From: Alopecurus myosuroides | Lineage: Eukaryota; Streptophyta; Magnoliopsida; Poales; Poaceae | Assembly: GCA_028641055.1 (NCBI GenBank) | Contig: CM054062.1 | Coordinates: forward strand, 141,154,682 to 141,218,681 | DNA length: 64,000 nucleotides | Reading direction: 5' to 3' | In this document: positions 1 through 11,493 of the stretch, in pieces | How the letters are laid out: every line of letters starts with the position of its first letter | How positions within the stretch are numbered: the first letter of the stretch is position 1 | Notes under the pieces: model-generated | Told to the model about the DNA's origin: nothing | Seen by the model: the letters and a program-made list of their open reading frames with translations, nothing else | Databases searched by the model: none | Made by a program: the position numbers and the translations under genes

Positions 1-104
1 AATTTATGATGTTCCATGTTGTTTTCATGCCATATGCTACATGTTTTCCTTACACTTTATGTCATTTTTATCGATTTTCCGGACTAACCTATTGACAAGA
101 TGCC
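1..104 (+). mobile_element. Gypsy LTR, family 1, left fragment
   Basis: The first 104 bases match, by eye, the part near the 5' end of LTRs found on the opposite strand at 18795-20417 and 48562-50119 (shared phrases such as 'gttccatgttgttttcatg' and 'aacctattgacaagatgcc'). The LTR stops at 104, where another element is inserted, and resumes at 7063. The LTR's first bases lie before the window. Confidence 0.75.
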
Positions 105-929
105 TGATACGTCTAAACTGTATCTTCTTTTCCGAACACTTTTCTTATTGTTTTCCTCTAAACTTGTGAGTTTTGGATACCACTAACACGGCCTAACGTT
201 GTTTTCAGCAGAATTAACTTGGTGTCTCGTTTTTGTGCAGAAAAATCAACTTTCGGGAAATTGCCTAGAAAAGACCCCATTGAGCTGATATCACCAGAGG
301 ACCCCGGGAGCCAGAAGGACACGTGGAGGGGGGCTAGGAGGGGCCCAGACCACCCCCTAGGTTGCGCCTCCAGGTGGTGTGGGGGCCACCTCCACCCCCT
401 CGGGCTCCCCTTTCGACTACATATGCCCTATAAACCTAAAACACGAGGGGGTTCGTCATATTCCACAGAAACACAACAGAGTGCCGCCGCCAGCTCGAAA
501 CACATTTCCGGGATTAGAAGTTCCTTTTCGGGCGCCCTGCCAGGACGGGGATTCGAAGGAGATCACCGCCATCAACACCGCCACCTCTTCTCCATCAACC
601 ATCCATGATTTCCCCATCCATGTGTGAGTAAACACCGCTGTAGGCTGAGAGGAATGGAAGGGATTGGATGAGATCGATCATGTAATAATGCACGGTTGTT
701 AGGGCATAGTGCCTAGTATCCATTGTTAGTGTTTTCTACCATTGTTGCAACTTGTTATGCTTAATGCTTGTCACTAGGGCCCGAGTGCCATGATCTCAGA
801 TCTGAACATGTTATTGTTTCATGAGTATAATTATGTTTCTTGATCATATCTGCAAGTTGTTTACACATGTCATTGTTCGGAACCCGAGGCCCCAAAGTGA
901 TAGAAATTGGGACAGCCGGAGGGGATGGT

Positions 930-3900
930 TGTCGCACCCGGACTTCTAAAGGATACTCGCCGTTCCGTTGAACAGTAGTAGATTGGATTACGGGGCTTAC
1001 CGGCACCCGCGTCCTCTTACGAGTAGGCCAACACACGTATGTGTGACAACCAACCCCTATCTGTTCAGCGTCGACGTAAACTATCCCATAGAAATCAGGA
1101 TACTACCATTGACGTACTTCATACCATACACACATGGTACGTCAACGGTTTGTAACAGAATGATAGCACAACATATCACTAAGACACAAAAGATTGAAAT
1201 AAGTGGCAAATAGCTCTCACTAGAGCAGAGATAGCAAATACAATCATCCATAGGACACATGTCCCAACATAACATCATTACATCTCAGCGGAAGCATTCA
1301 AAGGGTCTGAGTACAGACAAATCCAAATAGGCTTAAGAAGCCGGGAATTAAAGAGAACGAGCCCATCCACGGTGTCTCGGATCCTGCCCGGGTCCGCTAC
1401 CTACTCGTCAGCAGCCTCGTCAAACTCCACGTAGTAGCCATCACTGGGATCCTCGTAGGCGTAGTCTGCGGAAACCACAGCCCCAAAGGGGTCAGTACAT
1501 AAACGTACTGGCAAGCAAGACTCACAGTTCACCAAAGTGTAGCCCGTCAACACCAAGCACAGATGCCTTGGGTTCAATGGAAGAAAAGGGATATAAAAGA
1601 TGCTGCAACTGGCTGCGCTAACCAACTACAGAGATTCTACCACTTCCGGCTAACAGAAAGAAGATAAGATATCGTATCGTAACCAACTACAACTAACCAC
1701 CAAACAAACCCATCCTGGATCTCGCCCCTTATCCAAAGAAGCAATCCGAGGATAACTCACACAGTTGGATTAATGAATAATGGATCAAGTTGTTGTGTCA
1801 ATAAGTCTATTACTAGTCAAGTTATCAATAGTTAGGTATAAGTTGTTCTGAGTACTTGTTAGCCAGTACTTTCACCAAGTTAACCATAACCGCGGAAAAC
1901 ACGGCTTCTCGAGAAGATTTATCCCTGCAGGGGTGCACCAATTTGGCCGTACACGTAAGAATAACCCGCCAGATGGGATGCCTCCCACCAAGCGGGGCAC
2001 TCAACACAACTCAACTCTTCTTCGCATCAAGCCCAAAGCACCTTGGGCGCACGGCTAATCGAGCCCCGAAGAAAGGGGACCCTCATAGCACTCTAAGAAC
2101 GTGTCCCCCTATATGCCGACTACAAAAGTTCTACCCTGCGCTGGGCTCGCAAAAACATGCATGTGGCAAATAGAAAACACGAACTAAATGAGGCGATTTG
2201 GACGAGATGCGAATCGAATCAAATTGAGGGGGGCGCCCATACACGCTTCCCACATGCGGATAGTGCGCTCATCATGGATCAGTAGACAAGACCCTTTTCC
2301 TATTAGGGTCGACACTAGCAGGCCTCAAAACCACACAGGGCCTCCTGCCGGTGCCTTATCAGCATATTATTATTAACAGGTTGATTGATTAACATCGAGC
2401 CTCCAGAACATAATAGAATATAGTAATCAGAAAGTAACGGGTAACAGACTCGAGCAAAACAAGCTAAGCATGCTAGTAAGACACTGGCTCAAACAATGGG
2501 GTGGTAGGAGTGGAGGTGAGGCAATATCAGGGTTAAGGGATTCATGTGATAGGTTCGAAACAGAAACAACTATACATAGGGCTAGCAAAATAGACAACGG
2601 AAAGTATCGGTAACCAATGTTGAAAGGAACATAGTGGTTCATGTGAGTGATAACTTGCCTGCAAACTCAGCAGCCTGGTACTGAGCTAGATCCTCAGAAG
2701 GGGTGTCGTAAGTATCGTCTGTCTCAACGTCGTCGTCTATCCGAGAAGAAGCAAACAGACAATGCAGAAATATAAACAATCAATATCATGGCATAGTGCA
2801 CAATCATGGGATGATGCATGTCAATTTAACTGATGCATCAAAATAAAATAGTTGACATGGGAAACAATACATGATTAAATGGACCCACATGAAACTTTGA
2901 GTTGCATATGAAAAGCCCATGAATTTTGGTTGAAACAATTGTTTTCCAATTAACCAATAGGTGAAAGTGGATTAGTATGATGCATGGATGAGGAAAACAA
3001 CAAAATAACAACAATAGAACCAATTGGAAATAAGGGTTACCAATTTAGAAATTTATTTATTAAATTAGGGAATTTTTTGGTTCCTTAAAGGGATTACACA
3101 AATAGTTGTTGTTTTCACCAATTTAAATTGTGCAAATTAAATAACAAAATTCATATTTGAAAAGAATACAAAATTTTAGTTGGATTACATGTTTCAAATA
3201 TTGAAAAAAGGAGTTAGGATGAATTTATTATGACTTAAACAAGGTTAAACAAATTTTAAATGAATTTAAAACAAGTTTGAAAATTATTTGAATTTTATTT
3301 GTTCTAAACATAAATTCAAACTCACATTTGAAAAGTTTATACTTTTCTAGTTTGAAAACATATTTTGCATGTTCAAAAATAATTTAATTTGAGCAAGTTA
3401 TGATTTTATCAAATTTAAATGATTTAAACAAGGTTTAAATTATTTAAGCAATTTTTATTATTCAAACCATGAAACAAAATTTATATTTAAATAGGTGGTT
3501 TGAAATAGCATGGAAAACATATTTTATTTGCGTTATTTGGATTTAGTATGAATTAGTTATGGATTTTATCAAATTACAAATGAATTGGTTGAATTCAAAT
3601 TTGAAATGCATTTGGAAAATTCAAAATAGAAAACAAATGTTACCAATAGGTAGATAATTTAATTTAGAGCAGTGCACATATTTTATTTTTATTATTTGAG
3701 TTTTTAAATTGAAAGTTATTTGCATTTCCAAATTAGGGACCAATCTGTTAATTTAAAAGGATTTAGATTTAAACAGAAAAGCTTGAAAACTTTTGTTACC
3801 GCACAGAGAGCTAGCCCAAGGCACTGCCAGATGGGCCCTGGGCCAGTGTGTGCTTGCGTGGCAACGCAGTGGCTGACAGGGGGGCCACCCTGTCAGTGCT

Positions 3901-5363
3901 CGGTGCAAAAAAGGTTGGGAATTCCCGAGCGAGAGCCAGGGCTCGAACCCTGGCCTCTCCCGTGCGCGTGCTGTGGCGTTGCCACTGGGGCGAGCGAGCG
4001 GTTCTTGTCAGTATACCGCGCGCACACAAGGTAAGGTTCAGTTCACGTATCTGAACTTTTAACTGACGACGAAAGTTTCTGAAACTTGACAGATGCTCGC
4101 GGCGGCTCAACGGCGGCGATCAACGCTGCTGTCGGGCTCGTGGTGCTTGCGGTGTAAGTGCACGGGTGCGTGTGTGCTGCGAGCAAGATGCAGAGGTAGG
4201 AGAGGGAGGAGATAACACGGTGGCGCTCACCGCTGATGTAATCGTGGCAGAGGCCCGGTGCAGACGGTGGCCGGCGACAGGATCGTGGACGGCGGCGTGG
4301 ATCCAGACGGCGTAGAGCTCAACGGCGGTGTCCACCAGCTCGAGGAGGAAGCGGCGACTCGATTCCAGCGGTCAGCGAGGGATACGGGGTACAGAAACGG
4401 CGGCGGCGTCCATGGTTTCAGGCGGGGAAACTCCGGTGAGGTGACAGAGAGGTGGAATCGCGTAGGGGAGAGAGAGCAGACGGCGGCGGAACGAGGGAGA
4501 AAGGGGGTAGGGGCTAGGGCTAGGTCTCCGGGGGACCTAAGGGGGTAGATATATGGGGCTACAGGCGCGCACGGCCGTCGGAGGGGCACAGTGCCGCCGT
4601 GGCACCCCTGGATGTGCTGCCGTACCTATCGACGACGATCGAACAGGTACTGGGCCGAGGGGGAAAAGAAACGGGCTGGGCCTTCCCCCCCTTTCTGAAG
4701 CGTTTTCTCCTTTTTATTATTTTTTTCTCTGTTTTTTTTTTGCAGCAAATAGAATTAGGAAGAAAATGAGGTTTTTAAGTTAGTAAAATTTAGGGGAAAA
4801 TTAGGGTGAGTTAGTAAGGTCAAAAACAACTGATTTCCAACTTTATTTTCTCAAAATTTCAAATGTAAAATTGCTGTTTGTAAATTGATTCCATTTTTAA
4901 TGAATTTGATAATTAAATGATTAATATTGAAAACAATGTTTTTAATAGGGTGAACCCTATTGATTAAATAGAACAAATGAGTAGCATGGTTTTGGTAATT
5001 TTTATGATTTCAAATTGGGGTGCTGTTTGGTGATTTGACTTGAATTTGAAATACCATTTGGAAATAATTAAATTATGAAAAGCCATAATTTAAATGGTTG
5101 AACATTATGGATTTAAATGGAAACAATGGTTGTTTTTATTTGAACTTTTTATTTAAGAGGTTGTAACATAACAAGTATGAATTAAATGTTTGAACAAAGT
5201 TTGAATTTCAAATGTGAAAACAGAGTAAAACAGAAGCAAACAAGTGGAAAACAAAGTAAAACAAATGCAAACAAGGCAATGAGCATGATGACATGATGCA
5301 ATACTTTAATAAACAAGAAATCAAACATTCTAAATGGTAAGTTTTCATACTTGGGATGTTACA
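930..5363 (-). mobile_element. Solo LTR of a long-LTR Gypsy family
   Basis: On the plus strand it reads TGTCGCACCCGG at 930 and GGGATGTTACA at 5363. The same termini bound the LTR at 58721-63652, where an adjacent polypurine tract shows the true orientation is minus (TGTAACATCCC...GCGACA). It is flanked by ATGGT (925-929) and ATGGC (5364-5368), a 5-bp target duplication with one change, with no internal region between. It therefore fits a solo LTR left by LTR-LTR recombination. It is 4,434 bp, with a GC-rich core (about 3800-4680) between AT-rich arms. Short frames in the GC-rich core look non-coding. Confidence 0.85.
3925..3997 (-). other. tRNA-like T-arm/B-box in solo LTR
   Basis: The minus strand has a perfect T-arm: a CCAGG stem, a GTTCGAGC loop and the matching CCTGG (3936-3953). 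It is preceded by a weak D-arm-like stretch around 3980-3997 (CCAGTGGCAACGCCAC). The anticodon and acceptor arms do not fold convincingly, so this is tRNA-derived or tRNA-like sequence and not a tRNA gene. The other long LTR carries a T-arm at the corresponding place (61852-61925). Confidence 0.4.
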
Positions 5364-5938
5364 ATGGCTATGATGTGAGGATCACGTGTGTTCATTGAGT
5401 GTTAATGCTTTGCTTCGATGCTTTATTAATAGGAGCACCTTAACTACCAGTAGTTTCCCTAGAGGCCCCGCTGCCACGGGCTGGTAGGACAAAAGATGTT
5501 GTGCAAGTTTCTCATTGTGAGCACGCATGACTATATCGGAACACATGCCTATGGTTTTCCTAGAACTTGGATGCGTTATTATTATTACCTGCAATGCCTA
5601 TGTTTAGATTATTACATGACCTTTGTTATCCTTACAACGCCCGTTCATCCATTCCCTCAATGCCTACGGTACTCCCATCCTGCTGTTTCCCACGATTACT
5701 ACTGCTGTTACTATTTTATACCTGTTGTTATTTTACTACTACTGCTGCTATAAAACTGTTAGCACTGATAAATTGTTGCGAGCAAGTCTACTTTCAGGCG
5801 CAGCTAAATTGACAACTCAGTTGTTAAGGCTAATAAATATTCTTTGGCTCCCCTTGTGTCGAATCAATAAATTTTGGTTTTACTTCCCTCGAAGACTTTT
5901 GTGATCCCCTATACTTGTGGGTCATCAAGACTATTTTC

Positions 5939-5956
5939 TGGCGCCGTTGTCAGGGA
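5939..5956 (+). other. Primer binding site, tRNA-Asp type (element B)
   Basis: TGGCGCCGTTGTCAGGGA lies 11 bases after the LTR end. It matches the complement of the 3' end of plant tRNA-Asp (TGGCGCCGTTGCCGGGGA) at 16 of 18 positions; the reference is recalled, not searched. Confidence 0.75.
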
Positions 5957-6015
5957 GCATAGCTTTATTTATTTTCTCACTTGATCGTGATATTGTTTGC
6001 TGCAAGCCTTTCATT

Positions 6016-7044
6016 ATGGGCAAGACTCGTGATGGAAAAGTTCCTATATTACCATCCACTACAAGGAGGGGTACAACTCTGAACACCTATGTTGCTCTTG
6101 ATTCACCGTATGTTATGAGTAAGCTTCTTACTCCACCACATGCTACACGTACTGTTACTTCTGCTGAGTATGAAAATGCTTCTAATACTTTTGATGATTC
6201 TTCTACTATGCTTGATGATACTGGTTCTCTAGGTCCTTTCCTAGAAGCTACAATTGCTAAATCGAGACAAATTGAAAATGCTGATATTCTTGTTGAAAAT
6301 GTTCGTACACCTGTTAATACACCTGATATTTCTAGTGATGATCTTGATGATACCTACATTGAACTTAATGATGACTTTATTAAATAAGCTCAAGCTACTA
6401 CTGGTGCAAGTGCTCTTAAGAGTCTTCTTGCAAGACATGCTATTAAATATAAATCTTCTCTTGATGCTAAGTTTGCCACATCTCCCATACACATTAGAGA
6501 CAAGGATTATGATTTCTCTTTAGATTTATCTTACATATCTATTGTTGAGAAGTAACCTTTTTGTGGAACTGAAAGTAAAAGTTCTATGGAACACATGAAT
6601 GCGCTTTCATCTTTGAGTAGTTTATTTTCTGATGATACTAAGCTACGTACTTATTTTGTTACCAAGATCTTCCCTTTCTCATTGAAGGATGAAGCTAAAA
6701 CTTGGTTTAACAATCTGTCACCTGGATCTATTACTATTCCTATGGATTTGTTTAATGCTTTCTTTCAAAAAAAAAATCCTGCTAGTGCCCAACATGCTGT
6801 TGTGCAGGATATCTTTAACTTTGAGCAGATTAAAGGAGAAAAATTGCCTGAATCTTGGATAAGGTTTTGTTCTTTAATAAGAGCTAGACCTAGATATCCA
6901 TTACCTAAAAATGAGCTCCTAGATATATTTTATAATGGACTAACTGTTGAATCTAGGACACACCTGGATAGTTGTGTTGGTTGTGTTTTCAGGAAAAGAA
7001 CTCCAGAAAAAGCTGAGGAATTAATGGCTAAAATAGTTGGATAG
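6016..7044 (+). pseudogene. gag pseudogene of element B
   Basis: From ATG 6016 the frame runs to the TAG at 7042-7044 and is interrupted by TAA at 6385 and 6553, all in the same frame. The last 152 residues (6586-7044) look like the plant retrotransposon Gag core: a helix-rich segment with 'LKDEAKTWFNNL', then 'FFQKKNPASAQ' and 'PESWIRFCSLI'. This fits the general pattern 'A..W...L..GSI..W..F...F...F' of Gypsy capsid. The protein would form the virus-like particle core. No zinc knuckle, protease or RT follows, because the frame is cut by the deletion at 7045. Two nonsense codons make it non-functional. Confidence 0.8.
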
Positions 7045-7062
7045 TTGTGGGTCATCAATGCC

Positions 7063-8446
7063 ACAGAGTCAGTTCCACGTTTTCTGTTGTTTTTAGTTTC
7101 AGAAAAGTTGTTCTGGAAATATTCTCGGAATTGGAAAATTCGATGCCCAGAAGTCTTAGAATTCCCGAAGGTTCCACGGAGTCCCAAAGAGGCCCGGAGG
7201 GGGCCACACCATAGGACGGCGCGCCCCCTGGCCATGCATGGGGGTGGTGTGGGCCCCTCGGGCATCAACCGCCATCGCCCTTTTGCCTATTTATTCCCCC
7301 GATAGGTCATCCCTAAAAATATACCTTTTTTCGAGAAACACCCGAGGCCGCCGTCATCGTCACCGGAGGGGTCTACACCACCATGCCCGCCTCCGGAGTG
7401 ATGCGTGAGTAGTTCATCCCTGGACTACGGGACCATAGCAGTAGCTAGATGGTTGTACTCTATACCTTATGCCTCATGTTTAGATCTCGTGAGCTGCCTC
7501 ACATGATCGAGATCGTCTATTTGTAATGCTACATGTTGTGTTTGCTGGGATCCGATGATTATTGAATGCTATGTCTGTTGATTATCAATCTATCATGTGT
7601 ATGTTATTTATGATCTTGCATGCTCTCCGTTGTTAGTAGATGCTCTCGCCAAGCAGATGCTACTGACTCCAGGAGGGAGTATTTATGCTCGATAGAGGGT
7701 TCATGCTTCCTTTGCATCTGTGCTCGAGTCACAAAAATGTGACGGATGGAGGATGTGTTGTTGCCATTAGGGAGAAAACAACAATGTTTACTTTGTTTAC
7801 ATTGTTTATATTACACACTTTGCTTACTGTGATTATCCATTGCTTGCAACTCAATACCCAACATTTGTTCGGATGATATTCGAAGAGTGGATTATTAGTC
7901 ATACATGCAGTTGGATGACGATCTATGTATTTTGTTGTAATGCCCGCATGAATATCATAGTAATCTTTATGTCATGCATGTTCTTTATCTGTCAATTACC
8001 CAACTGTAATTTGTTCACCACGCATGTTAGCTATCTTTTATGGAGAGACACCTCTAGTGAACTGTGGACCCCGGTCCATTTTCTCATTCTGATAATACAC
8101 ACAATGTTTCCACTGCTTCCACAGTTTTCACACTGCGGCTCTTGTTTTCATACTGTTCTCATATTGTTTTCCACACCATACATTTAACCTCTTTGTTATC
8201 AGCAAAACCGGTGAGATTGACAACCTCACTGCTTCGTTGGGGGTAAAGTGAATTTTTTGTGTTGTGTAGGTTACACGTTGCTGCTGAACCGGTAGTACTG
8301 CCATATCAGCTGCATCAACCTTCTGAAGTTACTCCTTCCACCTACTGTTCGATTCAACCTTGGTTTCTTTCTGAGGGAAAACTTACTGTTGTGCTCATCA
8401 AACCTTCCTCTTGGGGTCTCCCAACGAGTGCAAGTCCTGCACATCA
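7063..8446 (+). mobile_element. Gypsy LTR, family 1, right fragment
   Basis: This continues the LTR broken at 104: 'gatgcc' there resumes as 'atgccacagag' after element B. It ends ...GCACATCA at 8446, matching the ends of the minus-strand LTRs at 18795 and 52202. No primer site follows 8446, so this is either a 3' LTR or a solo LTR. Its 5' end and flank are outside the window. Open frames across it are not coding. Confidence 0.75.
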
Positions 8447-8448
8447 CT

Positions 8449-8509
8449 CTCCTTAACTCGGGGACTACTCTCCTTAACTCGGGGATTGTTCTCCTTAACT
8501 CGGGGACTG
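8449..8509. repeat. 21-bp tandem repeat, three copies
   Basis: CTCCTTAACTCGGGGA recurs at 8449, 8470 and 8491, period 21. On the minus strand the units read as a seven-residue repeat beginning PELRR. It lies immediately after the LTR end at 8446. Confidence 0.8.
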
Positions 8510-8926
8510 CTCTGCAAAAATTTGCTGCAAGGCCATGGCGGAGAATGGTAGTTCTGGTGCCTTCATGAGATCTGTTTGTCCGGAGAAGCGCCGGAGGCGG
8601 AGAAGGCGATAAACCATGGTGGAGTAGTTCCACTCCGGTGAAGAGACAGGGCGGAGAAGAAGAATACGGCGGCAACGAACTCGAAGGCGACGGCGGTGGC
8701 ACGACTGCTCGGTATTGGAGAGGAGCGGATCTGCGGTGGCGCGGGTTGGACTCGACAACGCTCCGGCGCGCTGCGGTGCGCTAGGGCACGACGGTGTCTG
8801 CGGCTTGGTGACGAGGTGCGACGGGGCGCGGCGGAGCGGTGCTGGGCTCTGTGCGTGCACGATGGAGAAGAAGGAGATGAAATGGAACAAATGGCGAAGG
8901 AAACGAACGCAACGCCCCCGCGTAGG

Positions 8927-8934
8927 TATTTATA
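8927..8934 (-). promoter_or_regulatory. Putative antisense TATA box of element G
   Basis: Minus strand GGTATAAATACC, inside a GC-rich flank, upstream of open minus-strand frames. The position relative to the element's 3' LTR resembles the antisense promoters of the Tat-like elements in the central nest. Confidence 0.45.
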
Positions 8935-9475
8935 CCATAGGAAGATGAGGAGATCGTGGGATCGATTGTGGCCAAAAACGCAGTAACCAACGCGGTTACT
9001 GCGCGTGCGGTAACGCACGAAGGGGAGTTACTGCGCGGTGTGCGTAGTAAATCCCGGGCATCCCGGAGAAGGCACTCAAGTGGCTGCATGATTTGACGTC
9101 GTGTGGGTCCCAGGGCGCAGGCGTGGCGTGCGTGTGGCGTGTGTGCAGTTGAGCACGAGAATCGAGGGGGCGCGCAACGGTTCTCTGCCATGTTGTGTAT
9201 CCATAGCGCGGAGGAAACAAGGCGTCCCCGTCTTGTAACAGTTGGGCTAGAAACAAGAAGAGAAATGGATAAGTGCTGGAACTCGAAGGAACAATGATCC
9301 GGCACATGCTATGTCGGAGATTCGGTGGAATCCTTGGCACTGATCGTGGATCTGTTCCGAGATTGAGGTTGGAACCGACATAAGTGGTATGTCGGTTGAG
9401 CATTGTGGAGTTATTGTTTAAGGTGCTCCGGCCCATCATCCGGGTCTGCTGGACCATACCAGCTTCGGGGACTAA

Positions 9476-10236
9476 TGTCGGGGGCTACCATGGGTAGGGT
9501 CATACTTGGTGTAAAATGGTGTCCAAGGAGTGGACACCGAGACAAAGTTGACCGGGTTAAGTGCCCAACCGGCATCTGGCTACCGACATATGCTATGTCG
9601 GTTTGAGGTATCATGTGTATTATCTTGCAGGTGAGCATTCTCCCAGGTTATCCGAGTTACACTTGGAGAAATCGGGTTATGGGAAGAACCTAATATCCCA
9701 GACCAAGGTCAATGGAGCAGGTGAATCCCGAAGATCAAGGAAGTGTACAGGCGTGCGGTTCAACTTACTAGGCGGGTGACACGGAGCGTACATGGGCATA
9801 GTGCAGAGGTATGGGCGAGGCCGTGTCCCTGTCTCTGACAGAGGGGACAAGACACACAGGACATACCGCAGAGAAGACTTTCGGCCTCGTGTTCTATGGC
9901 GTGCGATACTCCACAGTGGTTTCGACCTAACTTTGTACTTCCTGTCGGTGGCCAGCGATATATAAGGTGGCCACACCCCTCCTGCCCGAGGGACGACGAC
10001 GACCCAGACGATCCAAGAGAGAGAAGAGACTCAGTGAGAGAGAGAGAGCTTCTTCTTCCTCTAACTTGGAGAGCTCAAGGAGCAGAGTTGTAACTCGGAT
10101 ACTCACATATATAGAGGCAGACAAGCAGAAGTAGAGGTTTTACCTCCTCACGAGGGCCCTGAACCTGGGTACATCGGTGTGTTAGTGGCTTTCCGTGTGC
10201 GTATCTCTATGCGTTATCCCTCCCCTGATACCAACA
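9476..10236 (+). repeat. 3' LTR of element G
   Basis: Starts TGTCGGGGGCTACC after 'ggggactaa' and ends GATACCAACA at about 10236, giving 761 bp with TG...CA termini. It contains a plus-strand TATA box at 9959. There is no second copy in the window, so the 3' end is set by the CA rule only. Confidence 0.65.
9959..9966 (+). promoter_or_regulatory. TATA box of element G LTR
   Basis: TATATAAG about 480 bp into the LTR, followed by a purine/pyrimidine-rich leader (GA repeats near 10035), as expected for the U3/R boundary. Confidence 0.5.
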
Positions 10237-10296
10237 ACGTCCATTGGTCCCAACCTTAAGCCATCCTATGGCATCTGCCGTGACACCACCACGACA

Positions 10297-10757
10297 CCTG
10301 CACTCGATGCCCACCCTGCAGAAATAACGTGCTAGGCTGCTAGCTAGTGATATGGCTATGTTATTTAACACAATGGTATATGGAGTGATCCATTTTTGAA
10401 TTCCAATGATACATATGTTATTTCTCAAACGTATATTAGAAAAATTTACGCATTTTCGTGAATCTGAGTATATTAGAAAAATTTACGCATTCTGGTGACT
10501 CTGAAATTATTTCGGACAATTCGTTACTTTCTTGTGACTCTGCTATTATTTCGGACGATTCACCATTTACAGCTAGAAAGCCAACTAATCTGCATTCTCG
10601 TGACTCTGAGATTATTTCGGACAATTTACCGGTTTACAGGCAGCCAGCGAGTTAATTTGCCAAAGATTAAAACTTGAAACAACAGGTTTCTCTGCGCAGC
10701 AGTTTTCTCTGCAAAGCACAACAGCCAGCCGCGGCCAGCCCAAACAAAGAGGCCATG
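10297..10757. repeat. Non-coding duplicated block, copy 1
   Basis: Begins CCTGCACTCGATGCCCACC and ends in CCCAAACAAAGAGGCC. The same order of sequence recurs at 11038-11485 at roughly 85-90% identity by eye. Inside are three diverged short units of 'gtgactctgagattatttcggacaat' type. The surrounding 10237-10296 shows nothing I recognise. Confidence 0.75.
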
Positions 10758-11037
10758 AGAGCCTTTTTGTTTGGGCTTTCCCTGGCTTTACACATAAATA
10801 AGTAGCTCAAAGGAAACAAAAAGGGGTGGCTTCATGTTGGGCTTGTCCCAACGCAGGTCGTTTTGCCATATAAAAAAAGCACATTATGAGGTGCTTCCGG
10901 AGCGTTGAGACTTGAAACCGAAGGGGTATATGGATTTGTCCCTGATGTCCCCTCGTAATTACACCATTCTGCCACCGTCGAAGTGCCAGGTATCTCTATC
11001 ACGCACTCCCACACGGAAGAAAAAAAAACTCTCATCC

Positions 11038-11485
11038 CCTGCACTCGACGCCCACCCTGCAGAAATAACATGCTAGGCTGCTAGCTAGTGATATGGCTAT
11101 GTTATTCAACACAATGGTATATACGGTGATCCATTTTTTAATTCCAATGATACATATGTTAGTTTTCAGACGTATATTAATTTTGCGCATTCTCGTGACT
11201 CTGAGTATATTAGAAAAATTTACGCATACGGGTAACTCTGAGATTATTTCGGATAATTTGCTGATTTCTCGTGACTCTGCTATTATTTTGCACGATTCGC
11301 CGTTTACAGCTAGACGGCCAACTAATCTGCATTCTCGTGATTGTGAGGTTATTTCGGACAATTTGCTGGTTTACAGCTAGCCAGCGAGTTAATTTGCCAA
11401 AGAATAAAACTTAAAACAACAATTATCTCTGCGCAACAGTTTTTCCTGCAAGGCAACACAGCGAGCCCAAACAAAGAGGCCCTGA
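11038..11485. repeat. Non-coding duplicated block, copy 2
   Basis: Second copy of 10297-10757, in the same orientation, 741 bp downstream. The spacer 10758-11037 is single-copy in the window and unassigned. Confidence 0.75.
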
Positions 11486-11493
11486 GCCCAACG

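Larger units (their letters stand above)
105..5927 (+). repeat. 5' LTR of element B (split by solo LTR)
   Basis: LTR from TGATACG (105) to GGTCATCA (5927). The LTR is 105-929 plus 5369-5927, about 1.38 kb once the 4.4-kb solo LTR and one copy of its target repeat are removed. It ends just before the primer binding site, as a 5' LTR must. Confidence 0.8.
105..7057 (+). mobile_element. Gypsy element B, deleted, inserted in LTR of family 1
   Basis: The element starts TGATACGTCT at 105 and ends GGGTCATCA at 7057, flanked by the perfect 5-bp repeat ATGCC (100-104 and 7058-7062). In order it has a 5' LTR (split by a solo LTR), a tRNA-Asp-type primer binding site and a gag reading frame with nonsense codons. 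It then jumps straight to the last ~13 bases of an LTR (7045-7057). The rest of gag, all of pol and nearly all of the 3' LTR are missing. The sequence joined at 7045 fits a deletion between gag and the 3' LTR end at a short shared 'ttgtggg'. Confidence 0.85.
8447..9475 (+). mobile_element. Element G, 3' internal region (partial, probably Tat-like Gypsy)
   Basis: This segment precedes an LTR (9476) with 'cttcggggactaa' as its likely polypurine tract. It carries GC-rich sequence with a TATA box on the minus strand (8927-8934). That is the same layout as the antisense promoters in the two Tat-like elements at 32132 and 43221, so it is probably the promoter and first exon region of an antisense gene whose body was removed. 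Minus-strand frames (for example 8271-8702 and 8563-9018) are open but I cannot recognise a product. Confidence 0.5.

Noticed and set aside
4227..4589. Several overlapping frames in GC-rich sequence of the solo LTR
   Set aside because: GC-rich composition opens many frames on both strands, with no domain and no conservation with the matching part of the other long LTR.
5496..5904. Three overlapping Leu/Tyr-rich frames
   Set aside because: They lie in the 3' part of the element B LTR, just before the primer site; low-complexity TTA/CTG repeats make them open.
8563..9305. Minus-strand Ser/Pro/Arg-rich frames up to 174 codons
   Set aside because: Composition-driven and mutually overlapping. 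Part could be an antisense first exon, but no product is supportable.
10458..10655. Small frame with repeated SEIISDN peptides
   Set aside because: The second block copy does not keep the frame uniformly, and unit lengths vary. Best explained as non-coding repeats.
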